A stretch of DNA of 64,000 nt from Elymus sibiricus (taxonomy: Eukaryota; Streptophyta; Magnoliopsida; Poales; Poaceae). This document shows positions 21,693 through 31,891 of this stretch, piece after piece (position 1 is the first letter of the stretch; the number at the start of each line of letters is the position of its first letter). Location: positions 420,627,162 to 420,691,161 of the forward strand of contig CM077675.1 in the NCBI GenBank assembly GCA_039707655.1, read 5' to 3'. Below the pieces are notes generated by a model. It did not search any database. It was not told where the DNA came from and was given only the letters and a program-made list of their open reading frames with translations. The position numbers were made by a program, and so were the translations under genes.

Positions 21693-22646
21693 CTAAGCGG
21701 CTGCAGCGTGGAGGCGAGCGGCTTCCGCCTCTCTCTCGTACTCGTTTGCCTCCTCTCTGGTTATAAAGTGTCTCCATTTTTCCTGAAAGTTAAAGAAGGC
21801 AGGAGCAGGAAGGGTAATATGGACAGCACGCTGTCTGTCAAAAATTAGTCGGTACAGGAGGGGTTGTTCGTTTCTCTCAAGAAACTGGTAGCGCACCATA
21901 GCCTCATAATCAAGAAAAGCAGGTGGTAACTCAATATCATTTCCCCTTATGGGTACCCTAAGATAATTAGCTACACGGGTGGCGTAAATCCCGCCAAAGA
22001 AATCTCCATCCTTAGCATTTTTATGTAGCCTCCTAGCAATAATAGCTCCCAAGTTATATCGTCTATCACCCATGACCGCACTCTTAAGAATACTAATATC
22101 AGGTACGCAAAGGTGGCTATGATCATGTTTACCGTTAATACATCTACCTATGAAGAGAGCAAAATAATGTATGGTAGGAAAATGAATGCTCCCCAAGGTA
22201 GCCTGTGTAATGTTTCTAGTTTCTCCCACAGTGATGCTAGCAAGGAAATCATTATATTCAGTTTTGTGAGGATCACTATGGCTGCCCCATTGCGGAATTT
22301 TGCATGCATCATTAAAATCTTCCAGGTCCATGGTATATGATTCATCATAAAGATTAAATAGAACAGAATGATTATTACGCCTGGATGAAAATTCAAACCT
22401 CCGCACGAAGGAATCAGTGAGTTGATAATATTGCTTGCATTGGTCTGAAACAAAACCTTCAAGGCCAGCATTTTGTATGTACGCGTAGAATTCTTCCTTG
22501 AAACCGGCTTGAGCCATGAATTGATTCGACGGCCATTCACAAGGCCGCACTTGAGCTTCCCTCGGTGGTTCAAAGTCAGGCTCACGTATCGCGAGTCTCG
22601 GGGCCTTCTTGCTCGAGGAACCACCTTGGTAAATTCTCCTCAACAT
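21693..22646 (-). CDS. second ORF of the Athila-like element, putative plant transposon protein
   Basis: The 317-codon frame starts at the ATG at 22646 (MLRRIYQGGSSSKKAP). It has a basic N-terminus and a long folded-looking body with YQLTDSFVRRFEFS, LYDESYTMDLEDFNDAC, HFPTIHYFALFIGRCI and YNLGAIIARRLHKN. It ends in an Ala/Glu helix. These words resemble proteins annotated as putative plant transposon protein, found downstream of gag-pol in Athila-group elements in the position of the env-like ORF. I see no signal peptide and only weak hydrophobic segments, so an envelope role is not supported. The full frame is open without stops, which fits a young insertion. Function in the element's cycle is unknown. 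Confidence 0.65.
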   Translation of the reverse strand: MLRRIYQGGSSSKKAPRLAIREPDFEPPREAQVRPCEWPSNQFMAQAGFKEEFYAYIQNAGLEGFVSDQCKQYYQLTDSFVRRFEFSSRRNNHSVLFNLYDESYTMDLEDFNDACKIPQWGSHSDPHKTEYNDFLASITVGETRNITQATLGSIHFPTIHYFALFIGRCINGKHDHSHLCVPDISILKSAVMGDRRYNLGAIIARRLHKNAKDGDFFGGIYATRVANYLRVPIRGNDIELPPAFLDYEAMVRYQFLERNEQPLLYRLIFDRQRAVHITLPAPAFFNFQEKWRHFITREEANEYEREAEAARLHAAAA

Positions 22647-23373
22647 TTTTCTTTCTCTGAAAAATTTCTGAATTTTTTTAGTGACTCACAATAAAGGTGA
22701 ACAAAACTCAATAAAACTTATAGCAACTACTCCCACAAGTGCCTGGAGGCTATATCATGCATCAAAACTACTTGGGACCATATAAATTTGACATGCCAGC
22801 TCAAGAACAAGGTCACCACAGCAGCAAAAATTTGCAATATATAAAGCACTAGAACAAAAACTAATTGGACCATTGGAGGAGTCACATACCGAAGAACAAT
22901 CCCCCAAAACAGTTTTGCAAATGGAGCTTTGAGCAAGGAGATCGAAATGGCAGCAAGATGAGCTAGAACACGGGTTTGAGCAATGGTGGGATTTTTTCTG
23001 GAGGAGGACGAAGTGGATGGGTGCTGCAATAAGTGAGGGGGCCCCACGTGGGACCCACAAGCCAGGGGGCGCGCCCAGGGGGTGGGCGCGCCCTGTAGGC
23101 TTGTGGCCCACTGGTGCAGCCCCCTGATGTGTTCTCAGTGTCAAAAATTCTAAAATATTCCATAAAAAATCATACTACATTTTCAGGGCATTCTGAGAAC
23201 TTTTATTTTCAGGTCATGTTTCTATTGCACGGGTAAATCAGAAAACAGAAAAATAATAGCATTTTTACTAAATTAAATCTAAAGAACAGAAAATAAAAGT
23301 TGGGTGCAGAAGGTTGTGCCTTCTAAATTCATCCATCTTATGCTCATCAAAAAGAATCCATCAATAAGGTTGA
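22647..23373. other. spacer between gag-pro and ORF2 with an LTR-like hairpin
   Basis: This is where pol would lie in an autonomous relative. Instead there are about 700 bp that resemble the hairpin region of the element's own LTR. A CACAAGCC...GGCGCGCCC...CTTGTG hairpin at 23056-23105 is followed by GAGAACTTTTATTTTCAGG. No RT is encoded. Confidence 0.6.
23056..23105. other. internal copy of the GC-rich hairpin
   Basis: CACAAGCCAGGGGGCGCGCC pairs with GGGCGCGCCCTGTAGGCTTGTG-type sequence. It lies outside the LTRs but in the same setting (preceded by GGGACC or GGGCC, followed by GGCC). It is probably a duplicated or captured LTR segment that replaced pol. Confidence 0.7.
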
Positions 23374-26211
23374 TCAAGTCTTATTGACAAACTTTTTTCC
23401 AATGACACGGAACCGGAGAATTTTCGCATAACACCAGGTTACCTCAATGGGGATATGCATGTCCCCAACAATAAGTATATCATATTTCTTTTTGGCAGTA
23501 GGGAGAGGGAATTCAAAGTCTCCAATAATAATCGTTGAAATTTTTTCAATGGAGTTGATACTATGAACTTGAGGTTGTTTCTTCGGAAAGTGTACCGTAC
23601 GCTCATTACCATTAACATGAAAAGTGACATTGCCCTTATTGCAATCAATAACAGCCCCTACAGTATTCAAAAAGGGTCTACCAAGGATGATCGACATACT
23701 GTCGTCCTCGGGAATATCAAGAATAACAAAGTCTGTTAGGATAGGAACATTTGCAACTACGACAGGCACATCCTCACAAATACCGATGGGTAAAGCAGTT
23801 GATTTATCAGCCATTTGCAAAGAGATTTCAGTAGGTGTCAACTTATTCAAATCAAGTCTACGATACAAAGAGAAAGGCATAACACTAACACCAGCTCCAA
23901 GGTCACATAAAGGAGTTTTAACATAATTTCCTTTAATAGAGCATGGTATAGTAGGTACTCCAGGATCTCCTAGTTTCTTTGGTATTCCACCCTTAAAGGT
24001 ATAATTAGCAAGCATGGTGGAAATCTCAGCTTCCAGTATCTTTCTTTTATTTGTCACAATATCTTTCATATACTTAGCATAAGGAGACATTTTCAGAATA
24101 TCAGTCAAGCGCATACGCAAAAAGACAGGTCTAAGCATTTCAACAAAGCGCTCAAAATCCTCATCATCCTTTTTCTTGGATGGCTTAGGAGGAAAAGGCA
24201 TGGGTTTCTGAACCCAAGGTTCTCTTTCTCTACCATGCTTCCTAGCAACGAAGTCTCTTTTATCATATCTTTTATTCTTAGGTTGTGGGTTATCAAGATC
24301 AACAACAGGTTCAATCTCCACATCATTATCATTACTAGGTTGAGCATCAACATGATCATCATCATTAATATTATCACTAGGCTCATGATCATTACCAGAT
24401 TGTGTCTCAGCATCTGAAATAGAAATATCATTTGGGTTTTCATGTGTATCTATAACAGGTTCACTAGCAGCATGCAAAGCCCTGTCATCATTCTTTTTCC
24501 TTTTATTACTAGAATGACTGGGTGCATCAGTATTAACTCTCTGAGAATCTTGCTCAATTCTCTTAGGATGGCCCTCAGGATACAAAGGTTCCTGAGTCAT
24601 TTTACCACCTCTAGTCACAACTCTAACATAATGATAATTGTTCTTACCAATCATCTCATTAAGCAAATCATTTTGTGCCTTAAGTACTTGTTCTACTTGA
24701 GTAGTTACCATGGAAGCATGTTTACTAATAAGCTTAAGATCATTAACAGTTCTACTCATATAATCACCTAAGCGATCAAGCATATAAGCATTATGTTTCA
24801 ATTGTCTACTAACATAAGCATTGAAATTTTCTTGCTTAACAATAAAGTTATCAAACTCATCCAAGCATTGGCTAGCAGACTTATTATAAGGAATATCACC
24901 TTCATCAAATCTACGAAGGGAATTTACCTCTACTACCTGTGTCGGGTTATCAAGACCATGTATTTCTTCAATAGGTGGTAGATTCTTAACATCTTCAGCT
25001 TTAATACCTTTTTCTTTCATAGATTTCTTTGCCTCTTGCATATCTTCAGAACTGAGAAATAGAATACCTCTTTTCTTCGGAGTTGGCTTTGGAGGTGGTT
25101 CGGGAATAGACCAATCATTATCATTGCTCAATATATTATTCAATAGTAGTTCAGCTTGTTCAACAGTTCGTTCCCTGAAAACACAATCAGCACAACTATC
25201 TAGGTGGTCCCTAGAAGCATCGGTTAGTCCATTATAAAAGATATCGAGTATTTCGTTTTTCTTGAGAGGATGATCGGGCAAAGCATTAAGCAATTGGAGA
25301 AGCCTCCCCCAAGCTTGTGGGAGACTCTCTTCTTCAATTTGCACAAAGTTAAATATTTCTTGCAAGGCAGCTTGTTTCTTATGGGTAGGAAAATATTTTT
25401 CAGAGAAGTAATATATCATATCCTGGGGACTACGCACACAACCAGGAGCAAGAGAATTAAACCATATCTTAGCATCACCCTTTAATGAGAAAGGAAACAA
25501 CTTAAGAATATAGTAATAACGAATTTTTTCCTCATGAGTGAATAGGGTGGCTATTTCATTCAATTTAGTAAGGTGTGCCACAACAGTTTCAGATTCATAC
25601 CCATGGAAAGGATCAGATTCAACCAAAGTAATCAACTCAGGATCGACAGAGAATTCATAATCCTTATCAGTAACAAAGATAGGCGAAGTAGCAAACTTAG
25701 GATCAGATTGCATTCTAGCATTCAAAGATTTTTCCTTCCACTTGCATAGTAATTTCTTAAGATCATCTCTATCTTTACAAGCAAGAAAGTCCCTAGCTAC
25801 CTCTCCCTCCATAACATAACCCTTGGGTATATTAGGCAATTCATATCTAGGAGAGCTAGGTATAGCAGGTGTCTCATAGTGTTCAGTTTTAATAATTTCA
25901 TCAGTTTCAGAAATATCATCAATTGCAGCATTGACTCTAGCAATTTGTTCATCAAGAAATTCACCCAGTGGCACAGTAGTATCAAGCAAAGTATCATCAT
26001 AAGCATCATGCATAGCAGAAGTGGCATCATCAATTACTTGCGACATATCAGAATCAATAGCAGGTGGTGGTGTCGAAAGTTTACTGAAAACAGAAGGTGA
26101 ATCAAGTGCAGAGCTAGATGGCAGTTCCTTACCTCTCCTCGTAGTAGAGGGGTAGATCTTGGTTTTGCATCTTTCAAATTCTTCATAGTGATCAACAGAT
26201 ATAATTCCCAA
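23374..26211 (-). CDS. gag-protease polyprotein of the Athila-like element
   Basis: The open frame of 945 codons starts at the ATG at 26211. The acidic N-terminal 150 residues are followed by the retrotransposon gag domain (about residues 220-370), with IWFNSLAPGCVRSPQDM, YFPTHKKQAALQEIFNF and LPDHPLKKNEILDIFYNGL. A long Asp/Asn-rich low-complexity linker (about 550-660) leads to a retropepsin-like domain. Its DLGAGVSVMP active-site motif is near residue 768 and IILGRPFL follows. The frame ends about 55 residues after the protease, without RT. Gag builds the particle and the protease cleaves it. No CCHC knuckle is evident. An uninterrupted frame implies a recent insertion. Confidence 0.88.
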   Translation of the reverse strand: MGIISVDHYEEFERCKTKIYPSTTRRGKELPSSSALDSPSVFSKLSTPPPAIDSDMSQVIDDATSAMHDAYDDTLLDTTVPLGEFLDEQIARVNAAIDDISETDEIIKTEHYETPAIPSSPRYELPNIPKGYVMEGEVARDFLACKDRDDLKKLLCKWKEKSLNARMQSDPKFATSPIFVTDKDYEFSVDPELITLVESDPFHGYESETVVAHLTKLNEIATLFTHEEKIRYYYILKLFPFSLKGDAKIWFNSLAPGCVRSPQDMIYYFSEKYFPTHKKQAALQEIFNFVQIEEESLPQAWGRLLQLLNALPDHPLKKNEILDIFYNGLTDASRDHLDSCADCVFRERTVEQAELLLNNILSNDNDWSIPEPPPKPTPKKRGILFLSSEDMQEAKKSMKEKGIKAEDVKNLPPIEEIHGLDNPTQVVEVNSLRRFDEGDIPYNKSASQCLDEFDNFIVKQENFNAYVSRQLKHNAYMLDRLGDYMSRTVNDLKLISKHASMVTTQVEQVLKAQNDLLNEMIGKNNYHYVRVVTRGGKMTQEPLYPEGHPKRIEQDSQRVNTDAPSHSSNKRKKNDDRALHAASEPVIDTHENPNDISISDAETQSGNDHEPSDNINDDDHVDAQPSNDNDVEIEPVVDLDNPQPKNKRYDKRDFVARKHGREREPWVQKPMPFPPKPSKKKDDEDFERFVEMLRPVFLRMRLTDILKMSPYAKYMKDIVTNKRKILEAEISTMLANYTFKGGIPKKLGDPGVPTIPCSIKGNYVKTPLCDLGAGVSVMPFSLYRRLDLNKLTPTEISLQMADKSTALPIGICEDVPVVVANVPILTDFVILDIPEDDSMSIILGRPFLNTVGAVIDCNKGNVTFHVNGNERTVHFPKKQPQVHSINSIEKISTIIIGDFEFPLPTAKKKYDILIVGDMHIPIEVTWCYAKILRFRVIGKKFVNKT

Positions 26212-26237
26212 GTAACTCAGAGAATAGAGCTATGCTC

Positions 26238-26264
26238 CCCGGCAACGGCGCCAGAAAAAGGTCT
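26238..26264 (-). other. primer-binding site of the Athila-like element
   Basis: On minus, the LTR end is followed after a few bases by TCTGGCGCCGTTGCCGGGG, the standard priming sequence of this group of gypsy elements. Confidence 0.85.
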
Positions 26265-27665
26265 TGATAACCCACAAGTATAGGGGATCACAACAGTTTT
26301 CGAGGGTAGAGTATTCAACCCAAATTTATTGATTCGACACAAGCGGAGCCAAAGAATATTATCGAGTATTAGCAGCTGAGTTGTCAATTAAACCACACCT
26401 GAAAGACTTAGTATCTGCAGCAAAGTATTCAGTAGCAAAGCAGTATGGAAGTAACGGTAACAATGGCAAAGTGACAGTAGCAGTTTTGTAGTGATTGTAA
26501 CAGTAGCAACGGAAAAGTAACTTAGCAAAGATCAATATGTGAAAAGCTCGTCGGCAATGGATCGGTGATGGATAATTATGTCGGATGGCATTCATCATGC
26601 AACGGTTATAACATAGGGTGACACGGAACTAGCTCCAATTCATCAATGTAATGTAGGCATGTATTCCATATATAGTCATACGTGCTTATGGAAAAGAACT
26701 TGCATGATATCTTTTGTCCTACCCTCCCGTGGCAGCGGGGTCCTAATGGAAACTAAGGGATATTAAGGCCTCCTTTTAATAGAGAATCGGACTAAAGCAT
26801 TAGCACTTAGTGAATACATGAACTCCTCAAACTACGGTAATCACCGGAAAGAATCCCAGTTATTGTCACCCTGGGGGATGCGGATCATAACTCGTAATAG
26901 GTGTCTACAACTTGCAAGATAGGATCAAGAACACATATATATTCATGAAAACATAATAGGTTCAGATCTGAAATCATGGCACTCGGGCCCTAGTGACAAG
27001 CATTAAGCATAGCAAAGTCATAGCAACATCAATCTCAGAACATAGTGGATACTAGGGATCAAACCCTAAGAAAACTAACTCGATTACATAGTAAATCTCA
27101 TCCAACCCATCACCGTCCAGCAAGCCTACGATGGGATTACTCACGAACGGTGGAGAGCATCATGAAATTGGTGATGAAGGATGGTTGGTGATGACGACGG
27201 CGTCGATTTCCCCTCTTCGGAGCCCAAAACGGACCCCAGATCTGCCCTCTTGAGGAAGAACAGGAGGTGACGGCGGCTCCGTATCGTAAAACGCGATGAA
27301 CTCTTCACCTTGATTTTTTTCTCCCTGAATAGGAATATATAGAGTTGGAGTTGAGGTCGGAGGAGCTCCAGGGGGCCCACAAGACAGGGGGGCGCGCCCT
27401 TGGGGGGGCGCGCCCCCCTGGCTTGTGACCAGGTGGTGGACCCCCTCCGGTTGATTCTTTCGCCAGTATTTTTTATTAATTCCAAAAATATTCTCCGTAA
27501 ATTTTCAGGTCAATCCGAGAACTTTTATTTCTGCACAAAAATAACACCAAGGCAATTCTGCTGAAAACAGCGTCAGTCCGGGTTAGTTCCATTCAAATCA
27601 TGCAAATTAGAGTCCAAAACAAGGGCAAAAGAGTTTGGAAAAGTAGATACGATGGAGACGTATCA
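26265..27665 (-). repeat. 5' LTR of the Athila-like element
   Basis: This 1401-bp copy ends in GACGTATCA at 27665 and is followed by the TSD TGGAG. It holds the GC-rich hairpin at 27378-27427, where the arms are CACAAGACAGGGGGGCGCG and the complementary strand. It would drive minus-strand transcription. Confidence 0.93.
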
Positions 27666-27775
27666 TGGAGGGACGCCGGTTGGCCTCCACCCGGCTATAA
27701 TTAAGCGGAGGGGGAAGAGCCCCCAGTCCATCTCCATTTCTCGCTTCTCCGCTCAAGGCCTCCACCCCCTCAACC

Positions 27776-28635
27776 ATGACGCCGATGAGGAGGTTTTCTG
27801 CCGCCGAGAAGGGGAAGGCCCGCCAGGAGGGGCTGGACCAACAGCCACCTAAGAGGGGCCGGGGCCATCCCCGTAAGTATGCCACGGTGTCAGTGGCCGC
27901 ACCCTCGTGAGGGCATGCGCCTCCTCCGGCGCAGGCGGAGACGGCGGGCGTGGCGACCGTGGCCAAGGAGGGAGGTCCGCAGTGGGTGCCCGGCCACCGC
28001 GCCCGTGGTCCCACACAGCCGATGTGGGCCAGGAATTCTTAGCGTGGGTGGAGAGACCGGCGATCACCTAGTTGCAGCTCCCATGCTTCTTCGCGGAGAC
28101 ATTGTGGGCCAGCGAGCCCGCGGGCCTATGGCTGCAAGCCGATGGTTGTTGTAGCGGCGCGTCGTGGGTGGAGGTCGAGATTACTCCTGCAGGCTACGCC
28201 TTTTTGAGCCGCGGGTGGCAGACCTTCGCCCGCGCCCACGGCCTGGAAGGAAAGCTCACGCTCCACTTCAAGCATGACGGCGCGGCAATGCTCTTCGTCA
28301 GGATCTTCGAGGAAGATGGCAGGCGCCTAGGGTGCTGCCCGGCGGGTGATGGCGGTGGCGGCGGTCACCCTCCCGCAACTGACAGCCTTCGCGGCAGCGG
28401 CGCCCTTGGAGGTGAGCTTGCCCTTGGCGACGGCCGTTATGCTTCCAGCCACAAGACGCAGCCACACCGGCGCGCCGCTATTGGCCCGAGTGATGATACC
28501 TACGACGCGCCGCCGCGTCGGCGTGCTCGGACCTCAGGGGGTAGCCGACCGCGACGGCGCCGTACTTTGGCCCAAGACGCAGCCACACCGGCGCGCCGCT
28601 ACGGGCCCGTCAAGGAGGAGGATGACTCCGGCTGA
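27776..28635 (+). pseudogene. antisense B3-like ORF of copy 1, disrupted
   Basis: It runs opposite to the retroelement. The ATG at 27776 opens MTPMRRFSAAEKGKARQEG and a degenerate AT-hook (KRGRGHPRKY, with His in place of Arg in the GRP core). A TGA at 27908-27910 then ends the frame. The B3-like part follows at about 28060-28340: LQLPCFFAETLW, LWLQADGCC, WVEVEITPAGYAFLSRGWQT, FARAHGLEGKLTLHFKHDG and LFVRIFEEDGRRLGCCP. A TAG replaces the Trp codon of AITWLQLP as seen in copy 2. A tail rich in Asp, Arg and Pro (SDDTYDAPPRRRART) runs to TGA at 28633. The upstream TATAATTAA near 27698 could be promoter. Copy 2 is at 56490-56967 plus 63709-64000. Confidence 0.7.
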
Positions 28636-29780
28636 GCGTGGTTGTGCCGGAGCCAGGGCCTCAGGAGTGGCTGCCCTCGAGGGGGCCATCTTTCGCCTTC
28701 TTCTTCTTTTCCTTTCCCTGCAATCAAGAATCATGGAGGCCCCTACGGGGCATGTAATGAATTATGGTGCTTGCGCCTTTACTTTAGCCTTTTCGTCGCA
28801 CATCCTGATTCCCGTGAGGCTCCTGAAGTCACGTTGCCCAGAAGTCCCCCTTGATGCTCGAGCGGCTCCCATACCTTTCCTTGCCAGCTCCTGCTTCGAG
28901 AAGTGCCCGAGCCCCCGAGTGAGGGTCGACCGTCAGGAGATGGATACCTCCGAGGCAACATGCGCCTGCTGGCCTACCCGAGGGCGTCGTGCGAGGACCA
29001 GGATGCCAAGGTCTTGGCGAGGTGTGCACACCGTGCCCAGCCCCCGCTCGCGGGGCGCGTGAGGGTGAGACCGACAGGTGTCGATTCAGAAAACACAACT
29101 TCAAGACAGAGAAAACTGCAAGGAGAAAGATTCCCAAGCCCTTTTTTTGCAATAAAGTTGCGAAACTTCGGGTTTCATTCCAGAAAATGGCAAATTCGAA
29201 TACAAAAATAAGCAAAGAACTGCCGCGTCCGGCCCCTAGGCTAGTCTTCGTCTTCCCCCAGCGCGGAGCATAGGGCCTCCAGTAGGCGTGGGCATAGTCA
29301 TTGGAGGACAGTGTTGTCCGCCAGCGCGGAGCATGGGGCTTCCACTTGGACGTGGGTGGGAACGCCTCCACGTCCTCGGGGGGCTCCGGGCGTATACAGC
29401 CCACTCATTATTATGTGAGAGCGTCACGGGTTGAGCCCGGGGGCGCGCAGGGAGCTCCATGCCTCCTGGACACAGAGCCCTCTTCCTGCCCCCAAGCACG
29501 ATGCGGCGAAGCGGGGTCGGCTCCGAACGGGCCCTCGAGCGCGGGGGGAGCCCCCAACACTCTCCGCAAGGAGGACCCGGCTCGGAACGGGGCCTCGGGC
29601 CCCCCAAAGCCTGGGGGCAAATGTCGTCGCTGTAGTGGCGCCGTAGCCCCCCGCGCTGGGGGCGAGGCTCGGTACGGGATCCTTCCATCAAGCGCGAGGC
29701 TGGCGCCCGAGGCAGTGCCCAAGTGCGCCTCACTGGGGTGCCCGGGAGCCTCGCACGGGTACTCAACCCCCTGCCCCCAG
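28636..29780. other. internal region of copy 1 between antisense ORF and minisatellite
   Basis: GC-rich DNA follows the antisense ORF. A less GC-rich stretch at 28730-28830 could be its 3' UTR, and an AT-richer block occurs at 29070-29225. Long frames on both strands reflect composition. A duplicated block CCAGCGCGGAGCATRGGGC occurs near 29258 and 29320. No protein family is recognised. Confidence 0.5.
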
Positions 29781-29794
29781 GCGGGCCGGGCCGG

Positions 29795-30075
29795 ACCTGG
29801 AGACATGGGCGAGTACCTGGTCTTCTGCCGCCAGACGGGAGAGGCCCGGCCCAGAGACATGGGCGTGTATTCCACCCTCCGTCTCTGGGCAGGCGACGCC
29901 CGTCCCAGAGACATGGGTGTGTGTTCCACCCTCCGTCTCCAGGCGGGGAGCGCCTGGCCTGGGGACTTGGGCGTGTGTTCCACCCTCCGTCTCCAGGCAG
30001 GGAGCGCCTGGCCTGGGGACATGGGCGTGTGTTCCACCCTCCGTCTCCAGGCAGGTGACGCCCGGTCTGGGGACA
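29795..30075. repeat. ~60-bp minisatellite, about 5 units
   Basis: Units of the form GGCGTGTGTTCCACCCTCC, GTCTCCAGGCAGGGAGCGCC and TGGCCTGGGGACATGG repeat about every 60 bp. Because the period is a multiple of three, one minus frame shows a peptide repeat (GDGGWNTRPCPQARRSLP). The protein reading is doubtful. Confidence 0.75.
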
Positions 30076-31035
30076 CAGGCACCTGCTCAGGGTAGCTCCT
30101 CGCCAGCGGGCGTGCCTCGCGAAGCTGCCAATGCCAGGCACCTTCGCAAGACCGAGCCCGCCAGCTGCCCTCGCGAGGCTGCCCCTGCAAGCCCCGACGA
30201 AAGCCGCTCGCGAGGTCGCGTATGCTCCTCGTATCGTCGTAGTGGTTGACGTTGCACCCTTAGCCGCTTGGGCGCCCGTCAGCATGGTCGTCGTGGAGGC
30301 GCTCGAGCCTCTGGGTGCGGGCGTAGACGAGTCGCCGGCTGCTCACTACGGAGGCGGCGGGCGCGCTGGGAGGTGCGAGGCGGCGCCCCCCCCCCCCCCG
30401 CACGGCCAGTGCCTCCCACAGATCTTCGTCCGCACCGGGGGTGAACTCCTGTGTGCCTGACGCCCTGGGCCGCACTCCTTGCTGGCGGGGGCGCGTGTCG
30501 TAACGCGCTTCCCAGGGGCATCCGCGTGTCCCCAGCGCCGCACCGGTTGGTTGAGGGGTTCCACAGACGCGAGCCCCCAGGCCTGTCCCGTAGGGGAGCG
30601 CAAGCGCCACGCCGGCCGTGCTGGCGTGCCTAGCCATGCGACACAGCCAGTCGTCATAGTGGTTGCGAGCGGTGCGGTAGCGCTGCAGTTCGCGAGCCAC
30701 GAGGAGCGCGACTCGCCCGCTCGTCAGGTCATGGCAAGCTCGGGAGGACGACGCAGCGACGTGGACGTGGGAGGGAGTCGGGGCGACGATGCCACGCTGC
30801 GCGGTGGATGAGGGCGGCAGGCCCCGGTGTCCGTCGAAGGCCGGGCTGGCGATGGCGTCTGCCAACGGGGGGGCAAGGCGGCCCGGGGTGCTGTCGCCCG
30901 CAGGCGTCGCCCGAGCGACGCGAGCAGCCCGGCACTCGGCGCGGGCTCGGTGCCCTTTAGCCATGGGAGCGGCGAGCGGAGGCGAGGTGAAGCTTGCGGA
31001 AGGATTCTAACATGCCCCCTACCTGGCGCGCCAAA
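30076..31035. other. 5' internal region of copy 1
   Basis: GC-rich sequence runs up to the primer-binding site (31016-31035, reverse complement TTTGGCGCGCCAGGTAGGGG). Overlapping frames on both strands reach 234 codons on minus (30964-30260), in the place where gag would begin. I see no gag, CCHC, protease or RT motif. It may be a degenerate gag leader. Confidence 0.5.
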
Positions 31036-31886
31036 TGTCAGATTTCGGGCTCCGCAAAACCCAAAGAGGTTCGAACTCTGGGGCATGTGCGAAGATCCCC
31101 ACCAGCTTCGGCCTCAAGCTCACAGCTTCACAGCCTAGCCGAATCAAACTCACTCGATCGCAGGGAAGAAGCCTAACACGCGGATTTACCCAGGTTCGGG
31201 CCGCTGCGAAGCGTAAAACCCTACTCCTGCTTTTGGTGGATTGCCTCACGAGGAGGTTTGTGGATGAACTGGTACAGTGGTGAGCAACCTCGCGAGGGCG
31301 CTCGGGTGGTTTTTTTGGATCCCCCCCTACGGCGCAGCCTTGCCTCTATTTATAATGGCCCGAGTCCTCTTCCCTTATCGCACTGGCGGGAAGGGATCCC
31401 ACAACCGCCAAATTCGAAAGGGAACATGAGGTACATCTTATCCAGACGAAAGGTGGTCTTCGCCTGCAAAGTAGCTGGCAGTGACGCGGAGGTGGGCTCG
31501 GCGGTGACGTCCATCCTGCGGGACTTGCGGTCTTGGTCTCGTTGCGCCGGAATGGAAACCTTTGGGGGGATGCCTTGGGAACCTGCGTACGTCCTTGCCT
31601 CCTTTGCACCAAAGAGGAAACTGCTTCTTCTGTGCCCGCTGGCGCCCGCCTGGCGCGGCTGGCGTCACCTCAGCCTCTCGAGGCCGAGCGTTGCATAGAG
31701 ATCTCCCCCCTCCCCTCGGGAGGGGGCCTGGAGAGGCCTCCTCCCTTAGGGGGTCCTGGCGTCGTGCCCCTCGCGAGGGCCTTGTCTTGAGTGAAGCCGC
31801 GCCGGGCCGTGCTGGCTGTCGAAGTGGGCCACGCCCTGGGCCGCAGGCAGGCAAGTCTGGGTACCCCCGTTCCCAGGACGCCGACA
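31036..31886 (-). repeat. 5' LTR of the non-autonomous gypsy copy 1
   Basis: This 851-bp LTR starts TGTCAGATTTCGGG and ends CCGACA, followed by the TSD GCATC. A TATAAATAG-type box on minus lies at 31347-31354. It differs from the left LTR at scattered positions and in homopolymer length. Confidence 0.92.
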
Positions 31887-31891
31887 GCATC

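Larger units (their letters stand above)
18191..27665 (-). mobile_element. complete non-autonomous Athila-like gypsy element (Sabrina-like)
   Basis: LTRs at 18191-19590 and 26265-27665 (about 1.4 kb each, nearly identical) have TGATAACCCACAAG...GACGTATCA ends. A perfect duplication TGGAG lies at 18186-18190 and 27666-27670. On minus, the primer-binding site is TCTGGCGCCGTTGCCGGGG beside the right LTR, and the polypurine tract AAGCTTGGGGGAG is beside the left LTR. It encodes gag-protease (23374-26211) and a second ORF (21693-22646), but no RT, RNase H or integrase. Transposition would need proteins in trans. It lies inside copy 1 of the GCATC-flanked element, so it is the youngest in that nest. 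Confidence 0.94.
16993..31886 (-). mobile_element. non-autonomous gypsy-type LTR element with antisense ORF (copy 1)
   Basis: LTRs at 16993-17865 and 31036-31886 both start TGTCRGATTTCGGGCTCC and end CCGACA. A perfect 5-bp duplication GCATC lies at 16988-16992 and 31887-31891. On minus, the 5' LTR (right) is followed by TTTGGCGCGCCAGGTAGGGG at the primer-binding position. The 3' LTR (left) is preceded by the polypurine tract GGGCCAGGGGGCTAC. The internal DNA, minus the nested 18191-27665 element, is only about 3.7 kb and shows no gag, RT or integrase. It carries a plus-strand, that is antisense, B3-like ORF (27776-28635). A second copy begins at 55329. Confidence 0.93.

Noticed and set aside
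21693..22646. ORF2 of the Athila-like element as an envelope glycoprotein
   Set aside because: No signal peptide, no clear transmembrane segment and no glycosylation-rich ectodomain are visible. Only its position is env-like.
29236..30285. 349-codon minus frame as a gag protein of copy 1
   Set aside because: It is built on the 60-bp minisatellite and GC-rich flanks, with no gag, CCHC or protease motif.
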